A stretch of 64,000 nt of DNA. It comes from Streptomyces mashuensis. Its GTDB lineage: Bacteria > Actinomycetota > Actinomycetes > Streptomycetales > Streptomycetaceae. A program made the translations under genes and the position numbers. The stretch spans positions 31,456 to 95,455 of the forward strand of contig NZ_BNBD01000021.1 of NCBI RefSeq assembly GCF_014654785.1. Reading direction: 5' to 3'. Every line of letters begins with the position of its first letter. The first letter of the stretch is position 1. This document shows positions 26,015 through 35,363 of the stretch, in pieces. The notes below the pieces were generated by a model. The model was not told where the DNA came from, made no database searches, and saw nothing but the letters and a program-made list of their open reading frames with translations.

Positions 26015-26161
26015 TCAGCGGGGGTGGCGGCCGCCGGCGCGGAAGCCGGCCATGCGCCAGATCCGCACCTCCCGCACCAGGCCCGGCATCTCCTTGGCCA
26101 GCAGGACGAGGGCCGCCCCGCCCACCAGCGCCACCTGGGCCAGCAGAATGCGTTTCGCCAT
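26015..26161 (-). CDS. 48-residue membrane peptide in the hydrogenase operon
   Basis: Reading from the ATG at 26161 gives AKRILLAQVALVGGAALVLL after the initiator, then AKEMPGLVREVRIWRM and a short basic tail. It has one N-terminal transmembrane helix followed by an amphipathic segment. The ribosome site GGAGGAA is strong. Layout and length recall the small DUF6893-type proteins of actinomycetes. It sits between the 68-residue gene and hypA with small gaps, so it is transcribed with the hydrogenase genes. The role is unknown; a small membrane anchor or assembly helper is a guess. Confidence 0.65.
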   Translation of the reverse strand: MAKRILLAQVALVGGAALVLLAKEMPGLVREVRIWRMAGFRAGGRHPR

Positions 26162-26176
26162 GGTCGGTTCCTCCTG

Positions 26177-26383
26177 TCAGCCCGGGGGCAGGTTCGGCAT
26201 GATCTTCATGATGGCGTTGTGCTTCTTCCAGTGGATGCCGGTCGACCGCCGGGAGTCGGCCGTGCCGTCCTTGTGATGTCCCGGCTGCCGGTACGTGCGT
26301 CCCTTGTTGCCCTGGTGCATGCCCTTGACGTGGCCCGGGGTGTCGGGCTTCACGTCCGGCCTGCCGACCCTGATCGTGCCCAT
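26177..26383 (-). CDS. 68-residue His/Gly/Lys-rich protein of the hydrogenase operon
   Basis: Starting at the ATG at 26383, the protein opens GTIRVGRPDVKPDTPGHVKG and continues with GMHQGNKGRTYRQPGHHKDG and IHWKKHNAIMKIMPNLPPG. It is soluble, basic and compact, with six His and one Trp but no Cys. I believe it belongs to a small family restricted to group 1h hydrogenase clusters of actinobacteria, but I cannot name it. The gene sits between DUF5947 and the 48-residue gene. An accessory role in hydrogenase assembly or localisation is plausible. Confidence 0.65.
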   Translation of the reverse strand: MGTIRVGRPDVKPDTPGHVKGMHQGNKGRTYRQPGHHKDGTADSRRSTGIHWKKHNAIMKIMPNLPPG

Positions 26384-26400
26384 CGCGTTCCTCCTCACCT

Positions 26401-27018
26401 CTAGGGATCCCGTTCCGTCAGCCCGCCGAAGAACCGTTCGACCGCGGGCCACACCCGGTCGCCGCCGGACAGCCCCCGCCACTCCCGCCGGACGAGCGCC
26501 ACCACGCGGAAGCAGTCGTCGACCGGGACGATCCAGTGGTGGCGCAGGCCACGGGCGGTGTTGACGAGCAACGCCTCCACGTCGTGCTCCAGCGTGGCCA
26601 GCCGCGGTACGCCCGCCACCGCCTCCCGCCAGGCCACCGGGTCCGCCTCCCACCGGACGGCGCCCGCGGGACCGGGGTAATGGGCGGTCACCTTCTCCTG
26701 GCCCTGCCCCTGCCCCTCCTCCCGGCCGGTGACGAAGAAGGCCAGCCCGACCGGGACGCCCAGGGCGCGGGTGGCGACGGCCGGCAGCCGCACGCGCCGC
26801 CGCGGCACCAGCCGGTAGGCGCCGCCGCCCGCGGCCCTGTCGGCGAAGAGCAGCGCACAGGCCCGGCACGCGCACAGCAGCTCCTGCCGGGCGGTGTCCA
26901 GCAGGTGCCGGTGCTCCCCGTCGAGGACGGCCCGGCACAGTTCGCAGCGGTCCGCGGCCTCCTCCGCCCGCCGCCCGGCGGCGTCGCGCACGAGGCGGGC
27001 CAGCGCCCCGGCGGTCAC
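26401..27018 (-). CDS. DUF5947-type protein of the hydrogenase operon
   Basis: The 205-residue protein has a CxxC pair in DRCELCRAVLDGEHRHL and another in LLCACRACALLFADRAAGGG, so it probably binds zinc or iron. The remainder is a soluble alpha/beta domain (VGLAFFVTGREE, VTAHYPGPAGAVRWE). It starts at a GTG (27018) inside the NifU-like gene's stop (GTGA), so expression is coupled. Such proteins accompany actinobacterial [NiFe] hydrogenases. The function is unproven. Confidence 0.8.
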   Translation of the reverse strand: MTAGALARLVRDAAGRRAEEAADRCELCRAVLDGEHRHLLDTARQELLCACRACALLFADRAAGGGAYRLVPRRRVRLPAVATRALGVPVGLAFFVTGREEGQGQGQEKVTAHYPGPAGAVRWEADPVAWREAVAGVPRLATLEHDVEALLVNTARGLRHHWIVPVDDCFRVVALVRREWRGLSGGDRVWPAVERFFGGLTERDP

Positions 27019-27569
27019 GCCGGCTCCCCGGGGCCGACGGCGGCCGGGCGGCGCGTCACGACGTCGAGGGGCACGAACGCGGGCGGCGGCGGCCCCTCGG
27101 GGACGCGTTCTGCGCCGGCGAGTTCGGGGGCCGCCGCGAGCACCGCCTCCCGTACGGCCTCCTCGACGCCCGCCGCCGCCGAGCCGCAGCCCTTGACCGT
27201 CAGCCGGTAGCGCGCCACGCCCCCCTCGACCCCGGCGAGCTCCAGCTCCCCGCCGCGCTCGCGCACGGCCGGGCGCAGCGCCTCGACGGCGCGGGCCACC
27301 CGCCGGTCCACCGGGTCGGGATGGATGCCGTGGAGCACCAGCAGGTGCCCGACGAGGTCGTCGCCGGCGAGGCTCTCCACCAGCGGCGGCCCGGCCCGGT
27401 CCAGGACGCGGGCCAGCGCCTCGCCGTACAGCTCGGTGAGGACCCGTACGGCCTCCAGGGCCGCCCGCGCCGTGGGCCCGGGTGCCGCCTCGACCTGTCC
27501 CAGCAGCTCGTCGGCGCGGGTCAGGCACCGGGCGATCGCGGCGTCGTCGAGCCGGCGGGCGTCAGCCAT
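27015..27569 (-). CDS. NifU-like protein of the hydrogenase operon
   Basis: The 184-residue protein has an N-terminal helical half (ADARRLDDAAIARCLTRADE) and a C-terminal NifU-like domain with YRLTVKGCGSAAAGVEEAV and VLAAAPELAGAE. Only one Cys is left where NifU domains usually have CxxC, so its FeS-scaffold ability may be reduced or altered. It overlaps the large-subunit gene by 8 bp upstream and DUF5947 by 4 bp downstream. A NifU-like gene beside hhySL is the usual arrangement of group 1h loci, where it may supply FeS clusters to the small subunit. Confidence 0.82.
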   Translation of the reverse strand: MADARRLDDAAIARCLTRADELLGQVEAAPGPTARAALEAVRVLTELYGEALARVLDRAGPPLVESLAGDDLVGHLLVLHGIHPDPVDRRVARAVEALRPAVRERGGELELAGVEGGVARYRLTVKGCGSAAAGVEEAVREAVLAAAPELAGAERVPEGPPPPAFVPLDVVTRRPAAVGPGEPA

Positions 27570-29361
27570 GGCTCGCCCCGAAGGTGGGGGAGTGCGTGGC
27601 GACCAGCGTGTTCCCCTTGCCGAGGTACATGTGGACGCCGCAGGGCAGGCAGGGGTCGAAGCTGCGGACGGTGCGCATGATGTCGACGCCCTTGAAGTCG
27701 TCGGGCCCGTTCTCCTCGAAAATGGGCTGGCCCTGCACGGCGTCCTCGTACGGGCCGGGCGTGCCGAAGCTGTCGCGGGGGCTGGCGTTCCACGGTGTGG
27801 GCGGGTACGGGTGGTAGTTGGCGATCTTCCGGTCCTTGATCACCAGGTGGTGCGAGAGGACGCCGCGCACCGCCTCGTGGAAGCCGCAGCCGATGGCCTC
27901 GTCGGGCACGTCGAAGTCCTCGAAGACCCTGACGTCGCCGCCACGCACCAGCCGCTGCGCCCGTTCCAGGAAGGAGAACGCCATGGCGGCGGCGTAGGCG
28001 ACGAAGTAGGGGCGGGCCCGGTCGCGTTCGATGGTGTTGCTCCACCGGGGGATCCGCCACTCCAGGGTGGTCTCCGGCAGCTTCTCGCTCTTCGGCAGGG
28101 TGATCCGCACGCTGTGGCCGGTGGCCTTGACGTAGTCGGTGTCGACCAGCCCGTTGAGCGCGGTGGACCAGAGCCGGGCGAGCGGGCCGCCGCCGGTGTC
28201 GAGCGCCAGGTGCTCGCCGGAGGTCCGGTCGTACCAGCGGGGGCTCATCACCCAGCTGTAGTTGCCGTCGAAGTCGCGCTTCTGCGGCGCGGGGACGGTG
28301 GTCTGGTTCCACGGGTGCCGCATGTCGACCGGGTTGCCGAGGGGGTCGTGCGTGACGAACGGCTGCTCGGCGGCCCAGTCCTCGTAGAAGGAGCTGCCCA
28401 GCAGGATGCGCATGCCGAGGTTGATGTCGACGAGGCTGTTGGTGCGCAGCTCGCCGTCCACGACGACGCCCGGGGTCACGAACATCGCGCGGCCCCACTC
28501 GTCCATCGTCTCGTAGCGGTAGTCGCAGACGTCCGAGTTCTGCCAGGCGCCCCAGCAGCCGAGCAGGATGCGGCGCCGGCCGACCTCCTCGTAGCCGGGC
28601 AGCGCCTCGTAGAAGAAGTCGAAGACGTCGTCGTTCATGGCCACGGCCTGCTTGACGAAGTCCAGGACCTTCAGCAGCCGGGACAGGTAGTCGGTGAAGA
28701 CGGTCGGCTCCGGCATCGTGCCCACGCCGCCCGGGTAGAGCGTCGAGGGGTGCACGTGCCGGCCCTCCATGAGGCAGAACATCTCGCGGGTCACCCGGCT
28801 GACCTTGAGCGCCTGCTTGTACACCTCGCCCTCGAAGGGGTTGAACGCCCGCATGACGTCCGCGATGGTGCGGTAGCCGTGCAGCGCCGCGTGCGGCGCC
28901 CCGGTCCGCTCGGCGCGGGCCAGCAGACCGGGGTTGGTGGCCTTGACCATCGCCTCGCAGAAGTCGACGAAGACCAGGTTGTCCTGGAAGATCGTGTGGT
29001 CGAACATGTACTCGGCGGCCTCGCCGAGGTTGACGATGTGCTCGGCGAGCGGCGGCGGCTTCACCCCGTAGGCCATCTGCTGGGCGTAGTTGGAGCAGGT
29101 GGTGTGGTTGTCCCCGCAGATGCCGCAGATGCGCGAGGTGATGAAGCCGGCGTCGCGCGGGTCCTTGCCCTTCATGAACACCGAGTAGCCGCGGAAGAGG
29201 GACGAGGTGCTGCGGCACTCGACCACTTCCCGGTTCGCGAAGTCGATCTTCGTGTAGATGCCGAGATTGCCGATGATCCGTGTGATCGGGTCCCAGGACA
29301 TGTCCACGATCTGCGCCGGCTTGCGCTCCGCGGGCCGGGCCCGGTCATCGGTCGCCGTCAT
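27562..29361 (-). CDS. hhyL: [NiFe] hydrogenase large (catalytic) subunit, group 1h type
   Basis: The 599-residue subunit has the N-terminal nickel motif SRICGICGDNHTTC (cysteines about residues 79 and 82) and the C-terminal motif DPCLPCGVHMYLG (cysteines about 571 and 574). A 22-residue tail follows the final His, which the protease encoded at 17246 would remove. The motifs and length match high-affinity actinobacterial hydrogenases that oxidise atmospheric H2. It is next to hhyS, with 30 bp between them. The Fe(CN)2CO assembly machinery is encoded on the opposite strand at 15.5-23.7 kb. Confidence 0.96.
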   Translation of the reverse strand: MTATDDRARPAERKPAQIVDMSWDPITRIIGNLGIYTKIDFANREVVECRSTSSLFRGYSVFMKGKDPRDAGFITSRICGICGDNHTTCSNYAQQMAYGVKPPPLAEHIVNLGEAAEYMFDHTIFQDNLVFVDFCEAMVKATNPGLLARAERTGAPHAALHGYRTIADVMRAFNPFEGEVYKQALKVSRVTREMFCLMEGRHVHPSTLYPGGVGTMPEPTVFTDYLSRLLKVLDFVKQAVAMNDDVFDFFYEALPGYEEVGRRRILLGCWGAWQNSDVCDYRYETMDEWGRAMFVTPGVVVDGELRTNSLVDINLGMRILLGSSFYEDWAAEQPFVTHDPLGNPVDMRHPWNQTTVPAPQKRDFDGNYSWVMSPRWYDRTSGEHLALDTGGGPLARLWSTALNGLVDTDYVKATGHSVRITLPKSEKLPETTLEWRIPRWSNTIERDRARPYFVAYAAAMAFSFLERAQRLVRGGDVRVFEDFDVPDEAIGCGFHEAVRGVLSHHLVIKDRKIANYHPYPPTPWNASPRDSFGTPGPYEDAVQGQPIFEENGPDDFKGVDIMRTVRSFDPCLPCGVHMYLGKGNTLVATHSPTFGASHG

Positions 29362-29391
29362 GTCGGTCTCACCTCGTTCTCTCGCCGGCGC

Positions 29392-30476
<1,085 letters not shown>

Positions 30477-30480
<4 letters not shown>

Positions 30481-30785
30481 GTCCTCGGCCTCCGTTGCAG
30501 TCGGTCCCGGATCCGGTCGTAGGCCGCCGCCAGGGGCGCGGCGAGCGTGAGGGCGGGCGGTTCCTCGGGGGCGTGCGGGTGCGGCCGGGTGGGCGCGACC
30601 CGCTTGGCCTCGTCCAGGAGCCGGCCGAGCTCGTCCAGGTCCTCCAGCGCCGCGTGCTTGGACAGCTCCCGCACGACCAGCTCGGCGACGCCCCGCCGCT
30701 GCTCGTCGGAGTACGCGGCGTGGTAGTCGCGGAACAGCTGCTCCACCATGCGGTGGTCATGCTTCAGCAACTCGAGGGCGTCCAT
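30477..30785 (-). CDS. Truncated hemerythrin-like (HHE) protein
   Basis: The 102-residue protein opens DALELLKHDHRMVEQLFRDY after the initiator, the start of an HHE cation-binding protein, and continues to ELSKHAALE. It then jumps to LDELGRLLDEAKRVAPTRPH, which resembles the C-terminal linker of long actinobacterial hemerythrins. The middle, which carries the second and third helices with their HxxxE ligands, is missing, so the normal di-iron site cannot form. The reading frame is intact, and the gene overlaps its neighbours (ATGA with hhyS), so it is expressed rather than dead. A hydrogenase-specific derived form is possible. Confidence 0.7.
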
Positions 30786-32220
30786 CGCACCGTTCCTGGT
30801 CGGGTCGGGGGCCGGGGCCCAGCGGCCGGAGCTCGTGGGGGCGGAAGTGGTGGAAGCGGCCGTACCAGCCGTGGAGTGCGGCCGCGGGGTCGTCGTCGAC
30901 CGTGACGGCCACGTGCACGCTGCCGTCCACGTCGTGCAGGACGGCCGCCACCCGGGCGGACCGGCCGGCGAGGAACATGTCCTGCGCGTCGGCGCCGCGC
31001 CCGCTCGGGCACAGCAGGACCCTGCTGCCCCTGCCCACCGTCACGCCGTCGACCAGGACGGTGTCCGTGGCCGGGCAGAGCCCGTCGTCGCCGCCCTCCT
31101 CCCACCACGCCGGCCCGCTGCCCCGGGACGGCTGGTACGGCTCGGACGGCCGTGCGGGGCGCAGGGAGCGGATGGCGCCGTGCAGACGGCCCAGGACCTC
31201 CGGGGGCAGGGCCTCGACGCGGTCGAGGATGCCCGCGGCGCGCGCGTCGGTGGCCCGCGCCTCCCGCTTCTCCTCGTCGGTCAGCAGCAGCGTGCGCAGG
31301 GTCAGGATCTCGTCGATCTCCGCCGCGTCGTGCAGGTCGCCCGGGCTCTCCGGCGCCACCCGCGGATGGTCGGGCAGGATCACCGGCGCCGACAGCACGG
31401 CGGTACGGGTGCCCGGCGCGCCGGCCAGGACGGGGAACGTGTGCACGTTGCGGCAGTCGCGGGCGAGTGCCTCGGCCTCCGCCGGCGGGTCGGTGAGGGA
31501 CAGGAACTCCAGCCCGTCGCCGCCCAGGAAGGTGTGGGTGGCGATCAGCGCGTGCCGCAGCGCCTCGGTGCGCGGGGCGCCCGGGCCGGGCACGGTGCCG
31601 GTGTTCTCCGTACGGACGCGGAGGCGGTACAGCCCGGGGTGCGCCGGCAGCTGCTCGGCGCGTACGGCCGTGACCGCGTCGGCGCGGTACCGGGTCCGTA
31701 CGACGCGTCCCCGGCCGCCCGCGAGCACCTCGGTGTCCTCGCCGGCGGGAACGCCGACGGGACGGCGCACCTCCTCCCGCAGCAGGCCGGCCAGCGGGAG
31801 TTCCAGGTCCGTCTCGTGCGGGACGGCCTCGTCGAACGTGAGGTGCACGGCGCCGTCCGCCTCCAGGGAGACCACCGGCCGGTACCGGCCCTCCGCGTCC
31901 CGTTCCTCGGCCTGCTTCCGCTGGAGTTGCAGGTGGCGCACCCTCAGCCGCACGACGGCGGTGGGCGCCGCCCGCACCAGGCACTCCGTCTGCTGGTACC
32001 AGGTGTCGACCGCCCCCGACACGCCGGCGTGCCGGACGGGCCCGTCGGCCTCGGCCCAGGGCCGCGGCGTGAGCACCCCGAACTGCCAGCGCACCCGGTT
32101 CTTCGGCGACGACCGCCGGTAGGGGTAGAGCAGGTAGCCCTCGTAGAGGACGGCGTCGGCCACGGCGCGCAGGGCGGCGAAGGGATCGCCGGCCCCGCCG
32201 GTGTCGCGGTCGCCGGTCAT
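30757..32220 (-). CDS. Uncharacterised 487-residue protein of the hydrogenase operon
   Basis: It starts at the ATG at 32220 with GGGAGGAGG upstream. Early sequence includes ADAVLYEGYLLYPYRRSSPKNRVRW (shown as two parts: ADAVLYEGYLLYPYRRSS and PKNRVRWQFGV), which I regard as the family signature. No known domain or cofactor motif is visible, although it has beta-rich stretches and an acidic helical region (EIDEILTLRTLLLTDEEKRE). It overlaps the hemerythrin-like gene by 29 bp. The family seems to travel with group 1h hydrogenases, so it is a candidate accessory or maturation factor. Confidence 0.75.
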   Translation of the reverse strand: MTGDRDTGGAGDPFAALRAVADAVLYEGYLLYPYRRSSPKNRVRWQFGVLTPRPWAEADGPVRHAGVSGAVDTWYQQTECLVRAAPTAVVRLRVRHLQLQRKQAEERDAEGRYRPVVSLEADGAVHLTFDEAVPHETDLELPLAGLLREEVRRPVGVPAGEDTEVLAGGRGRVVRTRYRADAVTAVRAEQLPAHPGLYRLRVRTENTGTVPGPGAPRTEALRHALIATHTFLGGDGLEFLSLTDPPAEAEALARDCRNVHTFPVLAGAPGTRTAVLSAPVILPDHPRVAPESPGDLHDAAEIDEILTLRTLLLTDEEKREARATDARAAGILDRVEALPPEVLGRLHGAIRSLRPARPSEPYQPSRGSGPAWWEEGGDDGLCPATDTVLVDGVTVGRGSRVLLCPSGRGADAQDMFLAGRSARVAAVLHDVDGSVHVAVTVDDDPAAALHGWYGRFHHFRPHELRPLGPGPRPDQERCDGRPRVAEA

Positions 32221-32325
32221 GCCGCCTCCTCCCACGGCCGCAGCGGCCGGTACGGCACCACGGTCACCCCGCCCGCCCCCGCCCGCCTCCCGGGCGCGGC
32301 AGGGGGGTGACGGGGCGGGGGCGGT

Positions 32326-32784
32326 TCAGCGGTCGCGGTCGAGGAGGACGTAGGCGATGCCGGTCGTCACGGCGTACACCAGGTGGTGCCACGCGTCGGC
32401 GGCCACCTCCGGGGGCCGCCAGCGGGTCACCGGAGGCGCCACGCCGAGCGCCGGCAGGGTGACGAGCTCGCCGCCCCACACCAGGCCCAGGTGCACCGCC
32501 GTCGCCGCGACCGGGCGCAGGCCGAGGCCGGCCAGCACGCCGCGTACCGCGCCCCAGCCGGTGCCGTACCCGTAGTGGACGGCCCGGGAGAAGCGGGCCG
32601 CGCCGGCCTCGTCCACCGGCTCCACGCCGAGCACTTTCCCCGCCGCGTCGGCGGGTGCGCTGCCGGCCTCGCGGCCCCGCAGCCGCATTTCCACCGTGCT
32701 GCTCACCGTCATGGCCAGGGTGCCGGCCAGGCCGGCCGCCAGCCCCACACCCGCATCGGCCGCCAGCCGCCCCGGACGCACCAT
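32326..32784 (-). CDS. Small membrane protein at the head of the hydrogenase operon
   Basis: The 152-residue protein has three or four hydrophobic helices (DAGVGLAAGLAGTLAMTVSS, AATAVHLGLVWGGELVTLPA, HHLVYAVTTGIAYVLLD) and resembles uncharacterised DUF1440-like membrane proteins. The ATG at 32784 is preceded by GAGGTGA. It is 105 bp before the 487-residue gene on the same strand, so it may be the first gene of the operon. A link with hydrogenase electron transfer is not demonstrated. Confidence 0.65.
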   Translation of the reverse strand: MVRPGRLAADAGVGLAAGLAGTLAMTVSSTVEMRLRGREAGSAPADAAGKVLGVEPVDEAGAARFSRAVHYGYGTGWGAVRGVLAGLGLRPVAATAVHLGLVWGGELVTLPALGVAPPVTRWRPPEVAADAWHHLVYAVTTGIAYVLLDRDR

Positions 32785-32880
32785 GGGATCACCTCGTTCC
32801 TCGGTTCTCCCGGGCCTTGTGCCCGGTGCGCGGCGGAGATGTGCCACGGCGGCACGGGAAAGCCACCGATGGACGCACGG

Positions 32881-33915
32881 TCACACGGCGCGCGGGCTGA
32901 GCCGGGCGAAGCCCTCCTGGCGCTCGTACGGGAAGTACGGGTACGGGGCCGTCCTGGCGCTGGCCGCGTCGAGCCGTGCCACCTGCTCGGGGGTGAGGCT
33001 CCAGCCGACCGCCCCGAGGTTCTGCCGCAGCTGGGCCTCGTCGCGGGCGCCGATGATGACGGAGGAGACGGTCGGGCGGCGCAGCAGCCAGTTGAGGGCG
33101 ATCTGCGGGATGGTGCGGCCGGTCTCCTCGGCGATGGCGTCGAGGGCGTCGACGACGCGGAAGAGGTGCTCGTCCTCGACGGGCGGGCCGTAGTCGGCCG
33201 TGTCGTGCAGGCGGCTGCGCTCCGGCAGCGGCCGGCCGCGGCGGATCTTCCCCGTGAGGCGGCCCCAGCCCAGCGGGCTCCAGACGACGGCGCCGACGCC
33301 CTGGTCGATGCCGAGCGGCATGAGCTCCCACTCGTAGTCGCGGCCGACGAGCGAGTAGTAGACCTGGTGGGCCACGTAGCGGGGGTGGCCGTGGCGGTCG
33401 GCGGCGGCGAGGGACTTCATCAGCTGCCAGCCGGAGAAGTTGGAGACGCCGGTGTAGCGGATCTTGCCCGCCCGGACGAGGTCGTCGAGGGTGGACAGCA
33501 CTTCTTCGACGGGCGTCGCGGCGTCGAAGGCGTGCAGCTGGAAGAGGTCGATGCGGTCGGTGCCGAGGCGGCGCAGCGCGTCCTCGACCGAGCGGATCAG
33601 GCGGGAGCGCGACGTGCCGGCGTCCCAGGGGCCGTCGCCCATGGGCAGGCCGGCCTTGGTGGAGATCAGCACCTCGTCGCGGCGCCCCTTGAGGGCGGCG
33701 CCGAGGATCTCCTCGGACGCCCCCGCCGAGTAGACGTCGGCGGTGTCGAACATGGTGACGCCGGCCTCCAGGCAGATGTCCACGAGCCGGCGGGCCGCGG
33801 AGGTGTCCGTGTCGCCCCAGGCGCCGAAGAGCTCGCCGCGCCCGCCGAAGGTGCCGGCGCCGAAGCTCAGGGCGGGCACGGTGAGCCCGGACGCGCCCAG
33901 CTTCCTGTATTCCAT
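32881..33915 (-). CDS. Aldo/keto reductase
   Basis: The 344-residue protein has the AKR TIM-barrel pattern: EYRKLGASGLTVPALSFGAG at the start, GVTMFDTADVYSAGASEEIL (catalytic Asp/Tyr), EVLISTKAG (Lys) and DLFQLHAFD (His), and SSVIIGARDEAQLRQNL for NADPH binding. It is an NADPH-dependent carbonyl reductase of the KAR/Tas-like subgroup; the substrate is unknown. The ATG at 33915 has GGAGGGG upstream; the longer GTG start at 33930 would overlap that ribosome site. A TetR gene is divergent, with a perfect palindrome between them. Confidence 0.93.
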   Translation of the reverse strand: MEYRKLGASGLTVPALSFGAGTFGGRGELFGAWGDTDTSAARRLVDICLEAGVTMFDTADVYSAGASEEILGAALKGRRDEVLISTKAGLPMGDGPWDAGTSRSRLIRSVEDALRRLGTDRIDLFQLHAFDAATPVEEVLSTLDDLVRAGKIRYTGVSNFSGWQLMKSLAAADRHGHPRYVAHQVYYSLVGRDYEWELMPLGIDQGVGAVVWSPLGWGRLTGKIRRGRPLPERSRLHDTADYGPPVEDEHLFRVVDALDAIAEETGRTIPQIALNWLLRRPTVSSVIIGARDEAQLRQNLGAVGWSLTPEQVARLDAASARTAPYPYFPYERQEGFARLSPRAV

Positions 33916-33951
33916 GACGTTCCCCTCCACGTTGCATCATCCGCATCATCG

Positions 33952-33977
33952 CCTAACGGGTCTGTGGTCCCGTTAGG
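33952..33977. promoter_or_regulatory. TetR operator between AKR and tetR genes
   Basis: This is a perfect inverted repeat of 9-bp arms, CCTAACGGG and CCCGTTAGG, around an 8-bp centre, placed in the 112-bp space between the divergent AKR and tetR genes. It is the natural operator for the TetR at 34028 and would shut both promoters. Confidence 0.7.
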
Positions 33978-34027
33978 ATGGGATCAACGTAGCAGAGACG
34001 GCCGACTAATGGAACAGGAGTCCCTTT

Positions 34028-34648
34028 ATGGCTGCCGACAGTGGGGAGCCGGGCACCCTCCGCCCCGGTGGACGCACCGCCCGCGTACGGGCCGCGGTCC
34101 TGCAGGCCGCCGGCGACGTCCTCGCCGAAGGGGGCCTCGCGGCCCTCGACCTCGCCGACGTCGCCCGCCGCGCGGAGGTCGGCAGGACCACCGTCTACCG
34201 GCGCTGGGGCACCCCCGCCGGCCTCGTCGCCGACCTGCTGGCCGACATGGCCGAGCAGTCGCTCCCGCGCACCGAGACCGGCACGCTCCTCGGCGACCTG
34301 GAGGCCAACGCCCGGCTGGTCCAGCGGACCCTGGCCGACCCGCGGCAGGGCCCGCTCTTCAAGGCCGTGCTCGCCGCCGCGGCCTTCGACCCCCGCACGG
34401 CCGCCGCGCTGCACCGCTTCTACGAGATCCGCGTCGGCGAATGGGCGCCCTGCGTCGAGCAGGCCGTCGAGCGGGGCGAACTGCCCCCCGGCACCGACGC
34501 CCGCGAGGTGGTCCGCGCCGTCTCCGCGCCCCTCTACTACCGCCTGCTCACCACCGGCCTGCCGCTCGACCGGGCGAGCGCGGACCGCGCCGCCCGCTCC
34601 GCCGCGGCGGCCGCGCGGGCCGGGGCCTTCGTGACGCCGGAGTCGTGA
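34028..34648 (+). CDS. TetR-family transcriptional regulator
   Basis: The 206-residue protein opens ADSGEPGTLRPGGRTARVRA and has an HTH at ALDLADVARRAEVGRTTVYR, followed by RWGTPAGLVADLLADMAEQS and a C-terminal TetR_C-like ligand domain. The family of the C-domain (HRFYEIRVGEWAPCVEQAVE) is typical of regulators of nearby reductases. It is divergent from the AKR gene and very likely represses it through the palindrome at 33952. The ligand is unknown. Confidence 0.88.
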   Translation: MAADSGEPGTLRPGGRTARVRAAVLQAAGDVLAEGGLAALDLADVARRAEVGRTTVYRRWGTPAGLVADLLADMAEQSLPRTETGTLLGDLEANARLVQRTLADPRQGPLFKAVLAAAAFDPRTAAALHRFYEIRVGEWAPCVEQAVERGELPPGTDAREVVRAVSAPLYYRLLTTGLPLDRASADRAARSAAAAARAGAFVTPES

Positions 34649-34698
34649 TGCGCGGTGACGCCGGGTGAGCCGCGTCTCACCCGGCCGGTCACCCTTGC

Positions 34699-34718
34699 CT
34701 ATGAAACGAGTTGCATAG
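34699..34718. promoter_or_regulatory. Candidate PadR operator
   Basis: Arms CTATGAAAC and GTTGCATAG flank a 2-bp centre; they form a 20-bp palindrome with one mismatch, ending 12 bp before the padR start. It contains the ATG/CAT pairs typical of PadR operators. The site would cover the promoter of the padR gene and the acyl-CoA dehydrogenase gene behind it. Confidence 0.55.
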
Positions 34719-34730
34719 AGGATCCAGGGC

Positions 34731-35303
34731 ATGGCGCTCGAGCACGCGATCCTCGTCTCCCTGCTGGAGAAGCCGGGCTCCGGCTATGAGCTGGCCCGCC
34801 GCTTCGAACGGTCCATCGGCTACTTCTGGACCGCCACCCACCAGCAGATCTACCGCGTCCTCAAGCGGATGGTGAGCGACGGCTGGATCGACGTCCGCGA
34901 GGTCGCCCAGCAGGGCCGGCCGGACAAGAAGGAGTACTCCGTCGCCGCGCCCGGCCGGGAGGTCCTCTCCCGGTGGCTGCACGAGCCGGTCGAGCCGGAG
35001 AGCATCCGGCACGACCTCGCCGTGAAGATCCGCGGCGCGGCCTTCGACGACCCGGCCGCACTCATCCGCGAGGTCGAACGGCACCACCGGGTGCACGCCG
35101 ACCGGCTCGCCCACTACCTCGCGGGCGAGCAGCGCGACTTCACCGGGCCCGGCGCCGCCGGGACGCTCGACGCCGGGCAGGAGCTCCAGCACGTCGTGCT
35201 GCGCGGTGGCATCGCCTACGAGCGCATGACGCTCGCCTGGCTCGACGACGTCCTCGCCACGCTCCGCCGGATCGCTGCCGGGCGCAGCACGCCGCACCAG
35301 TAG
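34731..35303 (+). CDS. PadR-family transcriptional regulator
   Basis: The 190-residue protein has the PadR winged HTH (LEHAILVSLLEKPGSGYELA, IYRVLKRMVSDGWIDVREVA) and an extended C-terminal helix with the Trp-rich dimer region (LSRWLHEPVEPESIRHDLAV). The palindrome just upstream suggests autorepression. Sixty bp after the stop, on the same strand, is the acyl-CoA dehydrogenase gene, so both are likely one operon and the PadR ligand may be a fatty acid or aromatic substrate; this is inference. Confidence 0.9.
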   Translation: MALEHAILVSLLEKPGSGYELARRFERSIGYFWTATHQQIYRVLKRMVSDGWIDVREVAQQGRPDKKEYSVAAPGREVLSRWLHEPVEPESIRHDLAVKIRGAAFDDPAALIREVERHHRVHADRLAHYLAGEQRDFTGPGAAGTLDAGQELQHVVLRGGIAYERMTLAWLDDVLATLRRIAAGRSTPHQ

Positions 35304-35363
35304 TCCCTCGTCCAGTCTTTCGTCCCACCCCCGAGTCCACCCGAGCCGGAAAGGCGACCGTCC

